64,000 nt of DNA from NCBI RefSeq assembly GCF_002878395.1, contig NC_061118.1:753258-817257 (forward strand). The letters run 5' to 3'. The stretch comes from Capsicum annuum. Its lineage: Eukaryota > Streptophyta > Magnoliopsida > Solanales > Solanaceae. Under the pieces are notes generated by a model. That model made no database searches, was not told the DNA's origin, and saw only the letters and a program-made list of their open reading frames with translations. The position numbers were made by a program, and so were the translations under genes. Shown piece by piece: positions 34,943 through 49,900 of this stretch (positions within the stretch are counted from its first letter, which is position 1; each line of letters opens with the position of its first letter).

Positions 34943-37900
34943 GGCCTGCCCCAAATCGGTTAAGAAGGGACCTAGTGTGGGACTTTATGGTTTCTTGGGC
35001 AGTTTGAGTGGTCAAACGAGCGAATCGATGTGAACAAGTCATTTTCAGGCCAAATTGGTGTGCTATAGCCTAAGGTTTTTAGGGTGGGATTAGGAGTCAG
35101 GTATGATTTTGGCCAATTATCGATCGGGCTGCCCCCAAACAGGCTGTTGAGCGGCCTAGACTGGGCCTGTGTTATTTTTTGGGTGGTTAGGGTGGTCAAA
35201 CTGGCAAAGTGGTGTGAATGGGCCATTTTTGGGCCAAATCAGTGTGCTATAGCCCACGATTTTAGGGGTGACGCCAGAGCCAGACATGATTTTGGCCAAA
35301 TATTGCCCAAGTTGCCCCAAAGAGTTAGGGAGTGGCCTTTGTGGTTTTTTGGCATTTTCGATGATCAAACGGATGAAAAGGCATGAATGGGTCATTTCCG
35401 GGCCTAATTGGTGTGCTATAACCCATGATTTTTGGGGTGGGCCCGAGGATCGGACGTGATTTTTACCAAAAATTGATCGGCTGCCCTAAACAGGCTGGGG
35501 ATCAGCCTATATTGGGCCTTTGTAGTTTTTTGGGTGGTTTGGGTGGTGAAACGGGCAAACGGGCCATTTTTAGGCCAAATTAGTGTGCTATAGCCCACAG
35601 TTTTTGGGGTGGGCCAAGGGGACTGACGTGATTTTTGCCAAAAATTGATTGAATTGTCCAAAATAGGTTGGGGTGGCCTAGTGTAGGCCTTTGTGGTTTT
35701 TAAGGTGGTTTGGGTGGTCATATGGGCGAAATGGCATGAATGGGCTATTTTTTAGCCAGATAAGTGTGCTATAGACCATGGTTTTTGGGATTGGCCTGAG
35801 GTCTGGCCGTGATTTTGGCCAAAAATTAATCGGCCTACCCCAATCAAGTTGAAGAACGACCTAGTATGGGTCTTTGTGGTTTTTGGGTGGTTTGGGTAAT
35901 GGGCGAATCAACGCGAACGGGCCATTTTCAGGTCAAATTGGTGTGATATAGTCCACTATTTTTATGGTGGACCCAGTGTCCAGGTTTTATTTTTGCCAAA
36001 AATCGACTGGGCTACCCCAAAGAGGCTGAGAAGCGGCCTAGTACTAGCCTTTGTGGTTTATTGGGAGGTTTGGGTGGTCAAATTGGCAAAACAGCATGAA
36101 CGGACCCTTTTCGAGACAAATCGGTGTGCTATAGCCCATGATTTTTGGGGTAGACTCGGAGGTCGAGCGTGATTTTGGCCAATAAAAATTAGGCTACCCC
36201 AAACAGGCTGCGGAGCGGCCTAATATAGAACTTTATGGTTTTTTGGGCGGTTTAGGTTGTCAAAAGGGCAAAACATCACGAATGAGTCATTTTCGAGCAA
36301 AATCGATGTGCTATAGCACATGATTTTTTAAGTGAACCCCAAGACGGGCATGATTTTTGCCAAAAATTGATTGGGCTGCCCCAAACATTCTGAGGAGCAG
36401 CCTAGTATGGGCCTTTGTGGTTTTTGGCGGTTTGGGTGGTCAAACAGGTGAAACGGTGCGAATGGGCCATTTTCGAGCCTACTTGATGTGCTATAGCCCA
36501 CGGTTTTTGACTTGGGCCTGGGGGCCAGGCGTGATTTTTGCCAAAAATTAACTGGGTTGCCCCGAACAAGTTGGGTAGCAGCCTGGTGTAGGCCTTTGTA
36601 GTTTTTTGGATGGTTTGGGTGGTCAAATGGGCGAAACGGCTTGAACGGCCCATTTTTGGGCTAAATCGGTGTGCTATAGTCCACGATTTTTAGGGTAGGC
36701 CCAGGGTCGAGCATGACTTATGCAAAAAATTGACCTAATTACCCCAAACTAGCTGAGGAATGGCCTAATATAGGTCTTTGTGGTTTTTTAGGCGGTTTAA
36801 GTCGTTAAACAGGCGAAACAGCTCAAACGGGCTATTTTTGAGCCAAATCTATGTGCTACCACCACAGTTTTGGGATGGACCCGGGGACCGGGCATTATTT
36901 ATGCCAAAAACCGACTGAGCTACCCCAAATAGGTTGTAGAGTGGCCTTATGTGGGTCGTTATGGTCTTTGGGTAGTTTGGGTGGTCAAACGAGCGAAACG
37001 GCACGAACGGACCATTTTCGGGCCAAATCGGTGTGCTACAGCCCACAATTTTTAGGGTTGCCCCTGGGGTCAGGCGTTATTTTAGCCAAAAATTGATCAG
37101 GCTGCCCCAAACAAGCTAGGGAGCAGCCTATTTTGGGCCTTTTTGGTTTTTTGGGTAGTTAGGGTAGTCAAAAGGGCAAAACGGCAGGAATGGAACATTT
37201 TTGGGGAAAATTAGTGAGCTATAGCCTACGATTTTTTAGTTGGGCATGGGGTCGAGCTTGATTTTGGCTAAAAATTGACCTGGCTACCCCAAACCTGCTG
37301 GGGAGCGGCCTAGTGTGGGCCATTGTGGTTTTTGGGGCTGTTTGGCTGGTCAAATGAGCAATATGGCTCGAACAGGCCATTTTTGAGCCAAATCAGTGTG
37401 CAAAAGCCCACGGTTTTTGGTGTATGCCCGAGGGCCGAACGTGATTTATGCCAAAAATCAACCAGGCTGCCCCAAATAGGCTGGGGTGTGGCCTAGTGTG
37501 GGCCTTTATAGTTTTTTTGGCGGTTTGGGTGGTCAAACGGGTAAAACGACATGAATATGCTATTTTTGGGTCAAATCTTTGTGCTATAGCCCATCTTTTT
37601 AGGTGGGCCCAGGGGCCGGGCTTGATTTTTGCCAAAAATTAATTGGGCTACCCTAAAGAGGCTGATGAGCAATCTAGTCTGGGCCTTTGTGGTTTTTTGG
37701 GTGGTCAAATAGGCAAACCGGCGTGAACGGGCCATTCTCTGGCAAAATCGATGTGCTATAGCCCACGATCTTTGGGGTGGGCCAGGGCCCTAGGCGTGAT
37801 TTTAGCAAAATATCGAACGGACTACCCAAATAGGATGAGCAGCCTAGTGTGGGCCTTTATGGTTTTTTGGGAGGTTTGGGTTGTCAAATGGGCAAAACGA

Positions 37901-40900
37901 AGCAAATGGGCCATTTTTGGGCTAAATTGGTGTGCTTTAGCCCACGATTTCTAGGGTGGGCCCAGGGGTTGAGCCTGATTTTAGCCAAAAATCGACTGAG
38001 CTACCCCTAACGGGCTGTAGAGAGGCCTAGTGTGGGCCTTTGTGGTTTTTTGGGGGTTTGGGTGGTCAACCGGGTGAAACATAGCGAAAGAGATATTTGC
38101 AGGCCAAATTGATGTGCTATATATATAGCCCACGATTTTTGGGGGGACCTTTGGGGTCGGGCGTGATTTTTGCAAAAAATCAATCGGGCTACCCCAAACA
38201 GGCTGGGGAGCATCCTAGTATGGGCCTTTGTGGTTATTTGGGCGGTTTGGGTGGTCAAACGAGTGAAAACGGCTCGAACGGGCATTTTTCGAGCCAAATT
38301 AGTGTGCTATAGCCCACGGCTTTTGAGGTGGACCCAGGGACCGACCATGATTTATGCAAAAAATCAATCGAGCTTCCCAAATAGGCTGGGGAGCAGCCTA
38401 GTGTGGGCCTTTATGGTTTTTTATGTGGTTTAGGTGGTCAATCGAACTAAACTGCGCGAACGAACCATTTTCATAAAAATTGGTGTGCTATAGCTCACGT
38501 TTTTATGGTGGGACGGGGGTCAGGCGTTATTTTTGCCAAAAATCGATCGGGTAATCCCAAATAGATTGAGGAGCAGCCTAGTGTGGGCCTTTGTGTTTTT
38601 TGGGGTGGTTTGGATAGTCAAACGGGCAAAACAGAGCGAACAGATCATTTTTGGTCCAAATTGGCGTGCTATAGCCTACAGTTTTTGAGGTGGGACTTGA
38701 GTCCAAGCTTGATTTTTGCCAAAAATCTACTGGGCTTCCACAAAGAGGCTGGAGAGTGGCCTAGTATAGGCCTTTGTGGTTTTCTAGGAGGTTTGGGTGG
38801 TCAAACATGCGAAACGGCATGAACGGTCTATTTTCGAGCCAAATCGGTGTGCTATAGTCCATAGTTTTTGGGGTAAGCCTGGGGTTCATTCGTGATTTTG
38901 ATTTTGGCCAAAAATCGACAGACCTGCCCCAAACAGGCTGAGGAGAGACCTAGTGTGGGCCTTTGTAGTTTTTTGGGCGGTTTGGGTGGTCATACGGGAT
39001 AATCGATGCAAACGGGCCATTTTTAGGCCATGGTTTTGGGGATGGGCTCAGGGGCCGGACGTAATTTTCTCCAATAATCGATCGGACTGCCCCAAACAGG
39101 CTGCGGAGTATCCTAGTGTGGGGCCTTTGTGGTTTTTGGGAAGTTTGGGCGGTCAAACTGGCGAAACGGTGCGAACGGGATATTTTTTTGCCAAATCGGT
39201 GTGCTATAGCCCACAATTTTTATGGTGGACCCGAGGTCCGGGCGTTATTTTAGCCAAAAATCGACTGGCCTTCCCCAAACAGGCTGAAGAGCGACCTAGT
39301 GTGGGCCTTTATGGTTTTTTGGGCGGTTTGGGTGGTCAAACGAGCGAATCGATGTGAATGGGCCATTTTTCAGCCAAATCGATTTGCTATAGCCCACAAT
39401 TTTTGGGGTGGGATTAGGGGCCAAGCGTGATTTTATCCAAAAATCTACCGGGCTGCCCAAACAAGCTGGGGAGCAGCCTAGTATGGGCCTTTATGGTTTT
39501 TTGGGTGGTTTGGGTGGTCAAACGGGCGAAATAGCTCGAACGGCCCATTTTGGGGCCGAATCGGTGTGCTATAGCCCACGGTTATTTAGATGTCCCCGAG
39601 GGCCGGGAATTATTTATGAAAAAAATTGACTTGGCTGCCACAAACCAGCTTGGAGCGGCCTAGTATGGGCCTTTGTGGTTTTTTGGGCTGTTTAAGTTCT
39701 CATACAGGCAAAACGGCTCAAATGGTCTATTTTAGGGCCAAATCGGTGTGCTATAGCCCATGGTTTTTGGGGTGGAACGGGGGGCTGAGCGTGATTTATC
39801 CCAAAAATCGATCGAGCTGCCCCAAACAGGCTAGGGAGCGGCCTCTTATGGGTCTTTATGGTTTATTGGATGGTTTGGGTGGTCAAACGGCCGAAATGGC
39901 GCAAACGGACCATTTTCGGGCCAAATTGGTGTGCTATAGCCTACGGTTTTTGAGTTGGCCTTGGAGGTCGGGCTTGAATTTGGCCAAAAATTGACCCGGC
40001 TGCCCTAAGCTAGCTGGGGAGCGGCCTAGTATGGGCCTTTGTGGTTTTCTAGGCGGTTTAGGTGGTCAAAAGGGTCATACGGCTCGAACGGGACATTTTC
40101 AAGCTAAATAGTGTGCAATAACCCACGGTTTTTGGGGTGGGCCTGGGGGCAAATGTGATTTATCCAAAAAATTGATCGGGCTGCCCCAAACAGACTGGGA
40201 AGTGGCCTAGTATGGGACTTTATGGTTTTATGGGTGGTTTGGGTGATCAAACAGGCGAAACGACTTGAATGGGCTCTTTTTGGGCCAAATCGGTATGCTA
40301 TAGCCCAGAGTTTTTGTGGTGGGCCTAGTGGAATCGATCGGGCTGCCCCAAAGAGGCTGGCGAGCGACCTAGTATGGGCCTTTATAGTTTTTTGGGCGGT
40401 TTTGATGGTCAAACGACGCACGAACGGGCCATTTTCGGGCCTAATCGAAGTGTTATTGCCCACAGTTTTTGGGGTGGGCTCGGGCCCGGGCTTGAATTGT
40501 CCAAATATCGATCAGACTGCCCCAGACAGGCTGGGAGCAACCAAGTATGGGCCTTTATGGTTTTTTGCAAGGTTTGGGTTGTCAAACAGGTGAAACGGCA
40601 AAAACAGGCTATTTCAGGCCAAATTGGTGTGCTTTAGCCTGCGGTTTCTTGGTTGGGCCGTGGGATCGGGCGTGATTTTAATAAAAAATCGACTGGACTG
40701 CACCAAACAGGCTGGGGAGCGGCCTCGTGTGGGCCTTTATGGTTTTTTAGGTGGTCAAACGGAAGAAACAGCATGAACGGGCCATTTTCGGGCCAAATCC
40801 GCATGCTATTCCCCTAGAGTTTTGGGTTGGGACCGGGGGCAGAGCGTGATTTTAGCGAAAAATCTACCTGGCTTAACCAAGAAGGCTGTGGAACGTCCTA

Positions 40901-43900
40901 GTGTGGGCCTTAGTGGTTTTTCTGGCGGTTTGGGTGATCAAATGGGAAAAACGTTCAAATGGACCATTTTTAACCGAAATCGGTGTGCTATAGCCAGCAG
41001 TTTTTAAGGTGGGCCTGGGTGTCGGGCATGATTTTTCCAAAAATTGACCGTGCTACTCCAAAAAGGCTAGAGAGCGACCTAATATGGTCCTTGGTGGTTT
41101 TTTGGGCGGTTTGGGTGGTCAAACGGGTGACACGGCACGAATGGGAAATTTTTGAGCTAAATCATTGTGTTATATCCCATGGTTTTTTGGGTTAGATCGG
41201 GGGTCGAGCGTGATTTTTTCCAAAGATTGACTGGGCTGCCCCAAACAGGCTGAGGAGCTGCCTAGTATGGGCCTTTGTGGTTTTTTGGGCAATTTGGATA
41301 GACAAACGGATGAAACGGAACGAACGGGTCATTTATGGGCTAAGTCGGTGTGCTATAGCTGACGATTTTTATGTGGGCCCAAGGGACTAGCGTAATTTTG
41401 GCCAATATTCGATCAGGCTGCACCTAATAGGCTAGGAAGCAATTTAGTATGGGCCTTTGTGGTGTTTTGGGAGGTTTGGGTGGTAAAATAGGTGAAACAG
41501 GGCGAACGGACCATTTTCGGGCCAAATAGGTATGCTATAGCCCACGGATTCTGGGGTGGACTCAGGGCCCGGGCGTGATTTTTGCCAAATATCAATTAGG
41601 CTGCCCTAAACAAGCTAGGGAGCGCCCTAGTGTGGTCCTTTCTGGTTTTTTAGGCGGTTTGGGTGGTCAAACGGGCGAAACAGCACGAACGGATCATATT
41701 CGGGCCCAATCGGTGTGCTATAGCCCATGATTTTTAGGGTGGGCTCGAGGTCCGGGTAATATTTTGGCCAAAAATTGGTCGAGCTTCCCAAAATAGGCTG
41801 GGGAGCGACCTATAGTAGGCCTTTATTGTATTTTGAGAGGTTTGAGTGGTCAAACAGGCAAAACAGTGCGAACGGACCATTTTTTGGCTAAATCGGTATG
41901 CTATAGTCCACGATATTTAGGTGGGACAGGGGGACGAGCGTGATTTTGGTCAAAAATCAATCGGGCTGGCCCAAACAGGCTGGGGAGTAGGCGATTTGGG
42001 TGGTCAAACAGGCAAAAATGCACATACGGGCCATTTTTGGGCCAAATCGGTATTCTATTGCCCACGGTTTTTGGGGTGGGCTTGGGGGCAGTGCATGATT
42101 TTGTCTAAAAAATGACCGGCCTGCCCCAAACAAGCTGGGGTGCGGTCTAGTGTGGTCCTTTGTGGTTTATTGGGTGGTCAAATAGGGAAACGATACGAAA
42201 AAGGCCATTTTCGGGCTAAATCGGTGTGCTACAGCCCATGGTTTTTTGGGTGGGCCCAGGGGTCGGGCGTTATTTTTGATAAAAATTGACTGGGTTGTCC
42301 CTAACAAGCTGGGGAGCGGCCTAGTGTGGACCTTTGTGGTTTTATGCACGATTTGGGTGGTCAAACAGGTGAAACGGCACAAACAGACTATTTTTAGGCC
42401 AAATCGGTATGCTTTAGCCTTCGGTTTTGGGTGAGGCCACGGGGATCAGGTGTGATTTTTGCTAAAAATTGAATGGGCTGACCCAAAAAGGTTGGGGAGC
42501 GACCTAGTGTGGGCCTTTATAGTGTTTTGGGTGGTCAAACATGTGAAACGGCACAAACAGGCTGTTTTCAAGCCAAATTCGTGTGCTATAGCCCACAATT
42601 TTTGGGGTGGGCCTGGGGCCGGGCGTGATTTTTTCCAAAATTGACCGAACTTTCTCGAAAAGGATAGGGAGCGGCCCATTGTGGGCATTTGTGATTTTTT
42701 GGGCAGTTTAGGTGGTCAAACGGGTGAAATGGCATAAACAGGCCATTTTCTAAGCAAATTAGTGTGCTATAGCCCATGATTTTTTAGGTGGGACCGGGGG
42801 CCGGCGTGATTTTGGCTAAAAATTGACCAGGCTTCCCCAAATAGGTTGAGGAGCGGCCTAGTGTAAGCTTGTGTAGTTTTTTTGGTAGTTAACAAGTGAA
42901 ACGACGCGAACATGCCATTTTTAAGATAAATTGGTGTGCTATAGCCCATGTTTTTTAGGCTGGGCCCAGCGATCGAGCGTGATTTTAGCCAAAAATTGAT
43001 CGGGCTGCCCCAAACAGGCTGGGGAGCGGCCTAGTGTGGGTCTTTATGGATTATTGGGCGGTTTGGGTGGTCAAACGACGCAAACGAGCTATTTTCGGGC
43101 CAAATCAGTGTGCTATAGCCTACGGTGTTTAGGGAGGGCCCAGGTGCCGAGCGTGATTTTATCCAAATATTGACTGTACTACCCCAAATAGGGTGAGGAG
43201 CTTTCTAGTGTGGGCTTTTATGGTTTTTTGGGCGGTTTGGGTGGTCAAACGGGAGAAAGAACGAGCCATTTTTGAGCAAAATCAATGTTTTATTGACCAC
43301 GGATTTTGGGGTGGCCTCGGGGAATGGGCCCAATTATAGCCAAAAATTGACCGGACCGCCCTAAACACGCTGAGAAAAGACCTAGTGAAGGCCTTTGTAG
43401 TTTTTTGGATGATTTGGGTGGTGAACGAGCGAAACGACGCATACGGGGCATTTTTTAGCCAAATCGTTGTGCTATAGCCCACGGTTTTTGGGGTGGGCCC
43501 AGGGTCGAGCGTGATTTTTGCCAAAAATCGACCAGGCTGCCCTAAACAGAATAGGGAGTAGCCAAGTTTGGGCCTTTGTGGTTTTTTGGGTGGTTTGGGT
43601 GGTCAAACGGGCGAAACGACATGAACGAACCATTTTTAGGCTAAATCAGTGTGCTATAGCCCACGGTTTTTGGGGTGCGCCTGGGGGGCGAGCATAATTT
43701 TGGCCAAAAATCTATCGAGCTGCCCCAAACTGGCTGGGAAGCGACCTAGTTTGGGTCTTTGTGGTTTTTTGGGCGATTTGGGAGGTCAAATGGGCGAAAC
43801 AGCGAGAACGGGCCTTTTTTGGTCCAAATCGGTGTGCTATACCTCATAATTTTTTGGATAGGCCCTAAGGGTCGGGCGTGATTTTAGCTTCAAATCGATA

Positions 43901-46900
43901 GGGCTTCCCCAAACAGGCTGGGGAGCGACATAGTGCGGTCCTTTGTTGTTTTTTAGGCGGTTTGGGTGATCAAACAGGTGAAACAGCATGAGCGGGCCAT
44001 TTTTGGGCCAAATAGGAATGCTATAGCCCGCATTTTTTGGGTGGGCCCAGGGTCGGGCGTGATTTTAGGCAAAAATTGATCGAGCTGCCCCAAACAGGCT
44101 GGAAAGCGGCCTAGCGTGGGCCTTTGAGATTTTTTGGGTGGTTTTGGTGGTCAAACAGGTGAAACGGTGCGAACGGCCCTTTTTCGAGCCAAATCGGTGT
44201 GCTATAATCCATGATTTTTGGGGTGGGCCCCAGAGTCGGGTGTGATTTTTGCAAAAATCAACTGGACTGCCCCAAACAGGCTGGAGAGCGGCCTAGTATG
44301 GGCCTTTGTGGTTTTTTTGGTGGTTTAGGTGGTCAAACGGGCGAAATAGCGCAAACAGCCCGTTTTAGGCCAGATCGATGTGCTATAGTCCATATTTTTG
44401 GGGTGGGCCTAGGAGCCGAGCAAAATTTTGGCCAAAAATTAATCAGGTTGCCCTAAACAGGTTGGGAAGCGGCCTAGTGTAGGCCTTTTTGGTATTGTGG
44501 CCGATTTGGGTGGTCAAATCGACAAAACGGCGCGAACGGGCCATTTTCGGGCCAAATAGGTGAGCTATAGCCCACAATTTTTAGGGTGGGACCTGGGACC
44601 GGGCATGAATTTTTACAAAAATTGATCGGGCTTCCCCAAACAGGCTGGGAACGACCTTGTGTGGGTCTTCGTGGTTTTTTGGGTGGTTTAGGTGGTGAAA
44701 TAGGCAAAACGATGCGAACGGGCCATTTTCGGGTCAAATTGGTGTGCTATAGCCCATGGTTTTTAGGTTGGGCTCGGGGCCCGAGCGTAGTTTTGGCCAA
44801 AAATTAACTGAGTTGCCCCAAACAGGTTGTGTAACGACCTAGTGTGGGCCTTCGTGGTTTTTTGGGCAGTTTGGGTAGTCAAATGTGTGAAATGACGTGA
44901 ACGGGCCATTTTCAGGTCAAATTGGTGTGCTATAACCCATGGTTTTTGGGGTGGGCCCAGGTGCCGGGTGTGATTTTGGCCAAAAATTGATCGGGCTGCC
45001 ACAAACGGGTTGGAGAATAGCCTAGTCAGGGCCTTTTTGGTTTTTTGGGCGGTTTGAGTGGTCAAATGGGCAAAACGGCACGAACGTGCCATTTTTGGGC
45101 TAAATTGATGTGCTATTGTCCACGGTTTTTAGGGTGGGCCCGGGGGCCGAGGGTGATTTTGGCCAATAATTGATCGGGCTGCCCCAAACAGGTTGGGGTG
45201 TGGTGTAGTATGGGCCTTTATGCTTTTTCGGATGATTTGTATGGTAAAACAGTGCGAACAGGCCATTTTTGACCAAATCAGTGTGCTATAGGCCATGGTT
45301 TATGGGGTGGGCTCGGGTGTCGGGCGTGATTTTGGCCAAAAATTGATCGGCCTTCCCTGAACAGGCTAACAAACGACCTAGGGTAGGTCTTTATGGTTTT
45401 TTGGGTGGTTTGGGTTGTCAAACGGCATGAACGGGCTATTTTTAGGCCAAATCGGTGTGCTATAGGCCATGTTTTTTGGGGTGGGCTCGGGGTGTCAGGC
45501 GTGATTTTGGCCAAAAATTGATCGGGCTTCTCTAAACTGGCTAGAGTGCGACCTAGTGTGGGCCTTTATAGTTTTTTGGGAGGTCAAACGAGCGAAGCAG
45601 TGCGAGCGGGCCATTTTTGGGCCAAATCGCTGTGATATAGCCCACAATTTTTGGGGTAGGCCCAGGACTCGGGTGCGATTTTGGTCAAAAATCGATGGGC
45701 TATACCAAACTGGCTCGGGAGTAGCCTAGTGTTGGCCTTTGTGGTTTTTGGAAGCTTTGGGTGGTCAAACTGACAAAACAGCGCCAACGGTTCATTTTTG
45801 GGCTAAATCGGTGTGATATAGCCCATGATTTTTTGGGTGGGCCTAAAGGACCAGCGTGATTTTGGCTAATCGGCTGCCCAAACAAACTGGGGAATGGCCA
45901 AGTGTGGGCCATTGTGGTTTTTTGGGCGATTTGAGTGGTCAAACGGGCGAAATGGTACGAACCGGCCATTTTCGAGATAAATCGGTGTGCTAAAGCCCAC
46001 GATTTTGGGGGTGGGCCAGGGAGATGGATGTGATTTTTGCCAAAAACCGATCGGGCTGCCCCACACAGGCTGGGGAGTGGCCTAGTATAGGCCTTTGTGA
46101 TTTTTTAGGTGGTTTGGGTAGTGAAACGGGCGAAACAGCGTGAATGGGCTGTTTTAGGGCTAAATCGGTGTGCTATAGCCCACGGTTTTTGTGGTGGGTT
46201 CAGGGGTCGGGCATGATTTTGGCAAAAATTTGACCTTGCTGCCCCAAAAAGGCTGGGGAGCGGCCTAATGTGGGCCTTTATGGGTTGTTAGGTTGTTTGT
46301 GTGGTCAAACGGGTGAAACGACTCTAACAAGCCATTTTCGGTCCAAATTGGTGTGTTATAGCCATGGTTTTTGGGGTGGGCTCATGGGATGGACGTGATT
46401 TAGGCCAAAAATCGACCAGGCCACCCCAAACAGGCTGAGGAGCGGTCTAGTGTAGGCCTTTGTGATTTTTTGGGCGGTTTGGGTGGTCAAACAGGCGAAA
46501 CGACGCGAATGGGCCATTTTCAGGCAAAATCAATGAGCTATTGACCACGATTTTGGGGGAGGGCCTGGGGGCGGGCGTGATTTTGGCCAAAAATTGACCA
46601 GGCTGCCCTAAACAGGCTGGGGAGTGGCCTAGTGTGGGCCTTTGTGGTTTTTGGGGCGGTTTGGATGGTCAAACGAGCGAAACGGTACGAACGAGTAGTT
46701 TTCAAGCCAAATCGGTGTGCTATAACCCACTATTTTTTGGGTGTGCCCAGGGACCGACCATGATTTTGGCTAAAAATTGACCCGGCTGCCTTAAATAGGC
46801 TAGGGAGTGGCCTAGTGTGGGCATTTATGGTTTTTGGGGTGGCTTGGGCGGTCAAAGAGGCAAAACGACGTGAACGGGACATTTTCGAGATGGGGTGGGC

Positions 46901-49900
46901 CCGAGGGCCGACGTGATTTTGTTTGAAAATCGATTGGACTGTCCCAAATAAGCTAGGGAGCGGCCTAGTGTGGGCGTTTGCTTTTTTGGGGAGGTTTGGG
47001 TGGTCAAACAAATAAAACAGTGCGAACGGGCCGCTCCCGGGCTAAATCAGTGCGCTATAGCCCATGGTTTTGGGGGTAAGCCTGGGGTTCAGGCGTGATT
47101 TTGGCCAAAAATTGATTAGGCTGCCCCAACCGGCCTGGAAGCGGCCTTGTGTGGGCCTTTATGGTTTTTTGGGCAGTTTATGTGGTCAAACGGGCGAAAC
47201 TGGGCTAACGAGATATTTTTAGGTCAAATCGATGTGCTATAGGCCAGGATTTAATGGGTGGGCCCGAGGCCGAATGTGATTTTGGCTAACAATTTACCAG
47301 GATGCCCCAAACAGGCTGGGGAGCTGCCTTGTGGGGGCCTTGGTTGTTTTTTAGGTTGTTTGGGTGGTCAAACTGGCGAAACGGTGCGAACGGGCCATTT
47401 TCGATCCAAATCAGTGTGCAGTTGCCCACGGTCTTTGGGGTGGGCCTAGGAACAGGCGTGATTTTTTGGCTAAAAATTGATCGAGCTTCCCCAAACAAGC
47501 AAGGAAGCGGCCTAGTGTGGGCCTGTGATTTTTTGGGTGGTTTGGGTTCTCAAATAGGCGAAACGGTATGAATGGGCCATTTTTGAGAAAAATCATTGTG
47601 CTATAGCCCACGATTTTTAGGGTGGGCCTAGGTCCCGACATGATTTTTTCCAAAAATCAACCGGGCTTTCCTAAACAGTCTGAAAAGCGGCCTAGTATGG
47701 GCCTTTGGGGTTTTTTAGGCAGTTTAGGTGGTCAAATGGGCAAAACTACACAAACGGGCTATTTCTGGCCAAATCGGTGTGCCATAACCCACGATTTATT
47801 GGGTGAGCCCGGGGCTGGGCGTGATTTTGACCAAAACTCGACCGGGCTATCCCAAACAGGCTGGGAAGTAGCGTAATGTGGGCCTTTGTCTTTTTTTGTA
47901 CGGTTTTGGTGGCCGAACGTGCTAAACGGCTCTAACGGGTCATTTTCAAGCCAAATTGGTATGCTATAGCACATGATTTTTCGGGAGGGCCCGAGGCCAG
48001 TCATGATTTCTTCTAAAAATTGACCTGGCTGCCCCAAACAGGTTGGAGAGTGGCCTAATGTGGAAGTTTGTCATTATTTGGGTGGTTTAGGTGGTCAAAC
48101 GGGCAAATGGCACGAACGGGCCATTTTTAAGCTGAATCGGTGTGCTATAGCCCACGATTTTTGGGGAGGGCTTATGGGTTGGGCGTGATTTTTACTAAAA
48201 ATCGTTTGGGTTGGGCGTGATTTTTACTAAAAATCGTTTGGGTTGCCCCAAAATGGTTGGGGAGCAGCCTAGTGTGGGCCTTTGTGGTTTTTTGGGCGGG
48301 TTTGGGTGATCAAACGAGCAAAACAGTGCGAACAGGCCATTTTCAAGCCAAATTAGTGTGAACCCACGGTTTTTTGGGTGGGATCGAGTGCCAGGCATGA
48401 TTTTGGGCAAAATTTGATCGGGCGACTCGAAACAGGCTAGAAGCGGCCTAATATAGGCCTTTGTGGTTTTTGGGTGGTCAAACGGGCGAAATGGCGAGAA
48501 CGGGCCATTTTCAGATCAAATCGGTGTGCTATAGCTCATGATTTTTGGGGTGGGCCCAGGGGTCGAGCGTGATTTTTGCTAAAAATCGAAAGGGCTTCCC
48601 CAAATAGGCTAAGGAGCGGCCTAGTGTGGGTCTTTGTGGTTTTTTGGGCGGTTTGGGTGGTCAAACGGGCAAAACGGCGAGAGCAGACTGTTTTTGGGCC
48701 AAATTAATGTGTTATAGCTCACGATTTTTTTGGTGGCCCCTGGGGTCGGGCGTGATTTTGGCTAAAAATTGACAGGGCTTCCCCAAACAGGCTGGGGACT
48801 GGCCTAGTATGGTCCAATTGGGTGGGTGGGGCGTTTTGGATGTTCAAACAGGCGAAACGGCCCGAACAAGCCATTTTTGGGCCAAATCTGTGTGCTATAG
48901 CCCATAAATTTTGGGGTGAGCTCGAGGTTTAGGCGTGATTTTTGCCAAAAATCGACCGGGCTTCCCCATGCAGGCTGGGAGGGCCTAGTATGGGCCATTG
49001 GGGTGGGCGAGGCGGTTTGGGTGGTCAAACAGGTAAAACGGTACGAATAGGCCATTTTTAGGTCAAATCGGTATGCTATAGCTCACGATTTTTGGGTTGG
49101 GCCGGGGTTCGGGGGTGATTTTTGCCAAAAATCAAATGGGTTGCCCCAGGCAGGTTGGGGAGTGGCCTAGTGCTGGCTATTTAGGTGGGCGGGGCAGTTT
49201 CAATGGTCAAACGGGCGAAACGGCGCAAACTGGTCATTTTTAGAGCCAAATTAGTGATCTTTAGCCCTCAATTTTTGGGGTTGACCTGGGTTTCGGGCTT
49301 GATTTTGGACGAAAACCGGCTGCGCTACCCCAGGCAAGCTGGGGAGCGGCCTAATGTGGGCCATTAGGGTAGGCAGGTGGTTTGAAAGATCAATTGAGTG
49401 AAACGACGCGAAGGGCCATTTTTGTGCCAAATCGGTGAGCTATAGGTCACAATTTTTGGGGGTGGGCCCGGGGTCCAAGCGTAATTTTTGTCGAAAATCG
49501 ATCGAGCTACCCCAGGCAGGCTGGGGAGCGACCTAGTGTGGGTCGTTGGGGTGGACGGGGCTATTTAGGTGGTCAAACGGGCAAAACGGCGCGAACAGGC
49601 CATTTTTAGGCCAAATCGGTGTGCTATAGCCCACGATTTTTGGGAAGGGCCCGAGGTTCGGACATGATTTTGGCCAAAAATTAATCGGGCTGCCCCAGAT
49701 AGGCTGGGGAACGATCTAATGTGGGACATTAGGGTGCGCGGGGCAGTTTGGGTGGTCAAACGGGCGGAACGGCACGAACGGGCATTTTAAGGCCAAATCG
49801 GTGTGCTATAGCCCATGATTTTCTAGGTGAGCCCGAGGTTCGGATGTGATTTTGGTCGAGAATCGACTGGGCTGCCCTAGGCAGGCTGTGGAGTGGCTTA

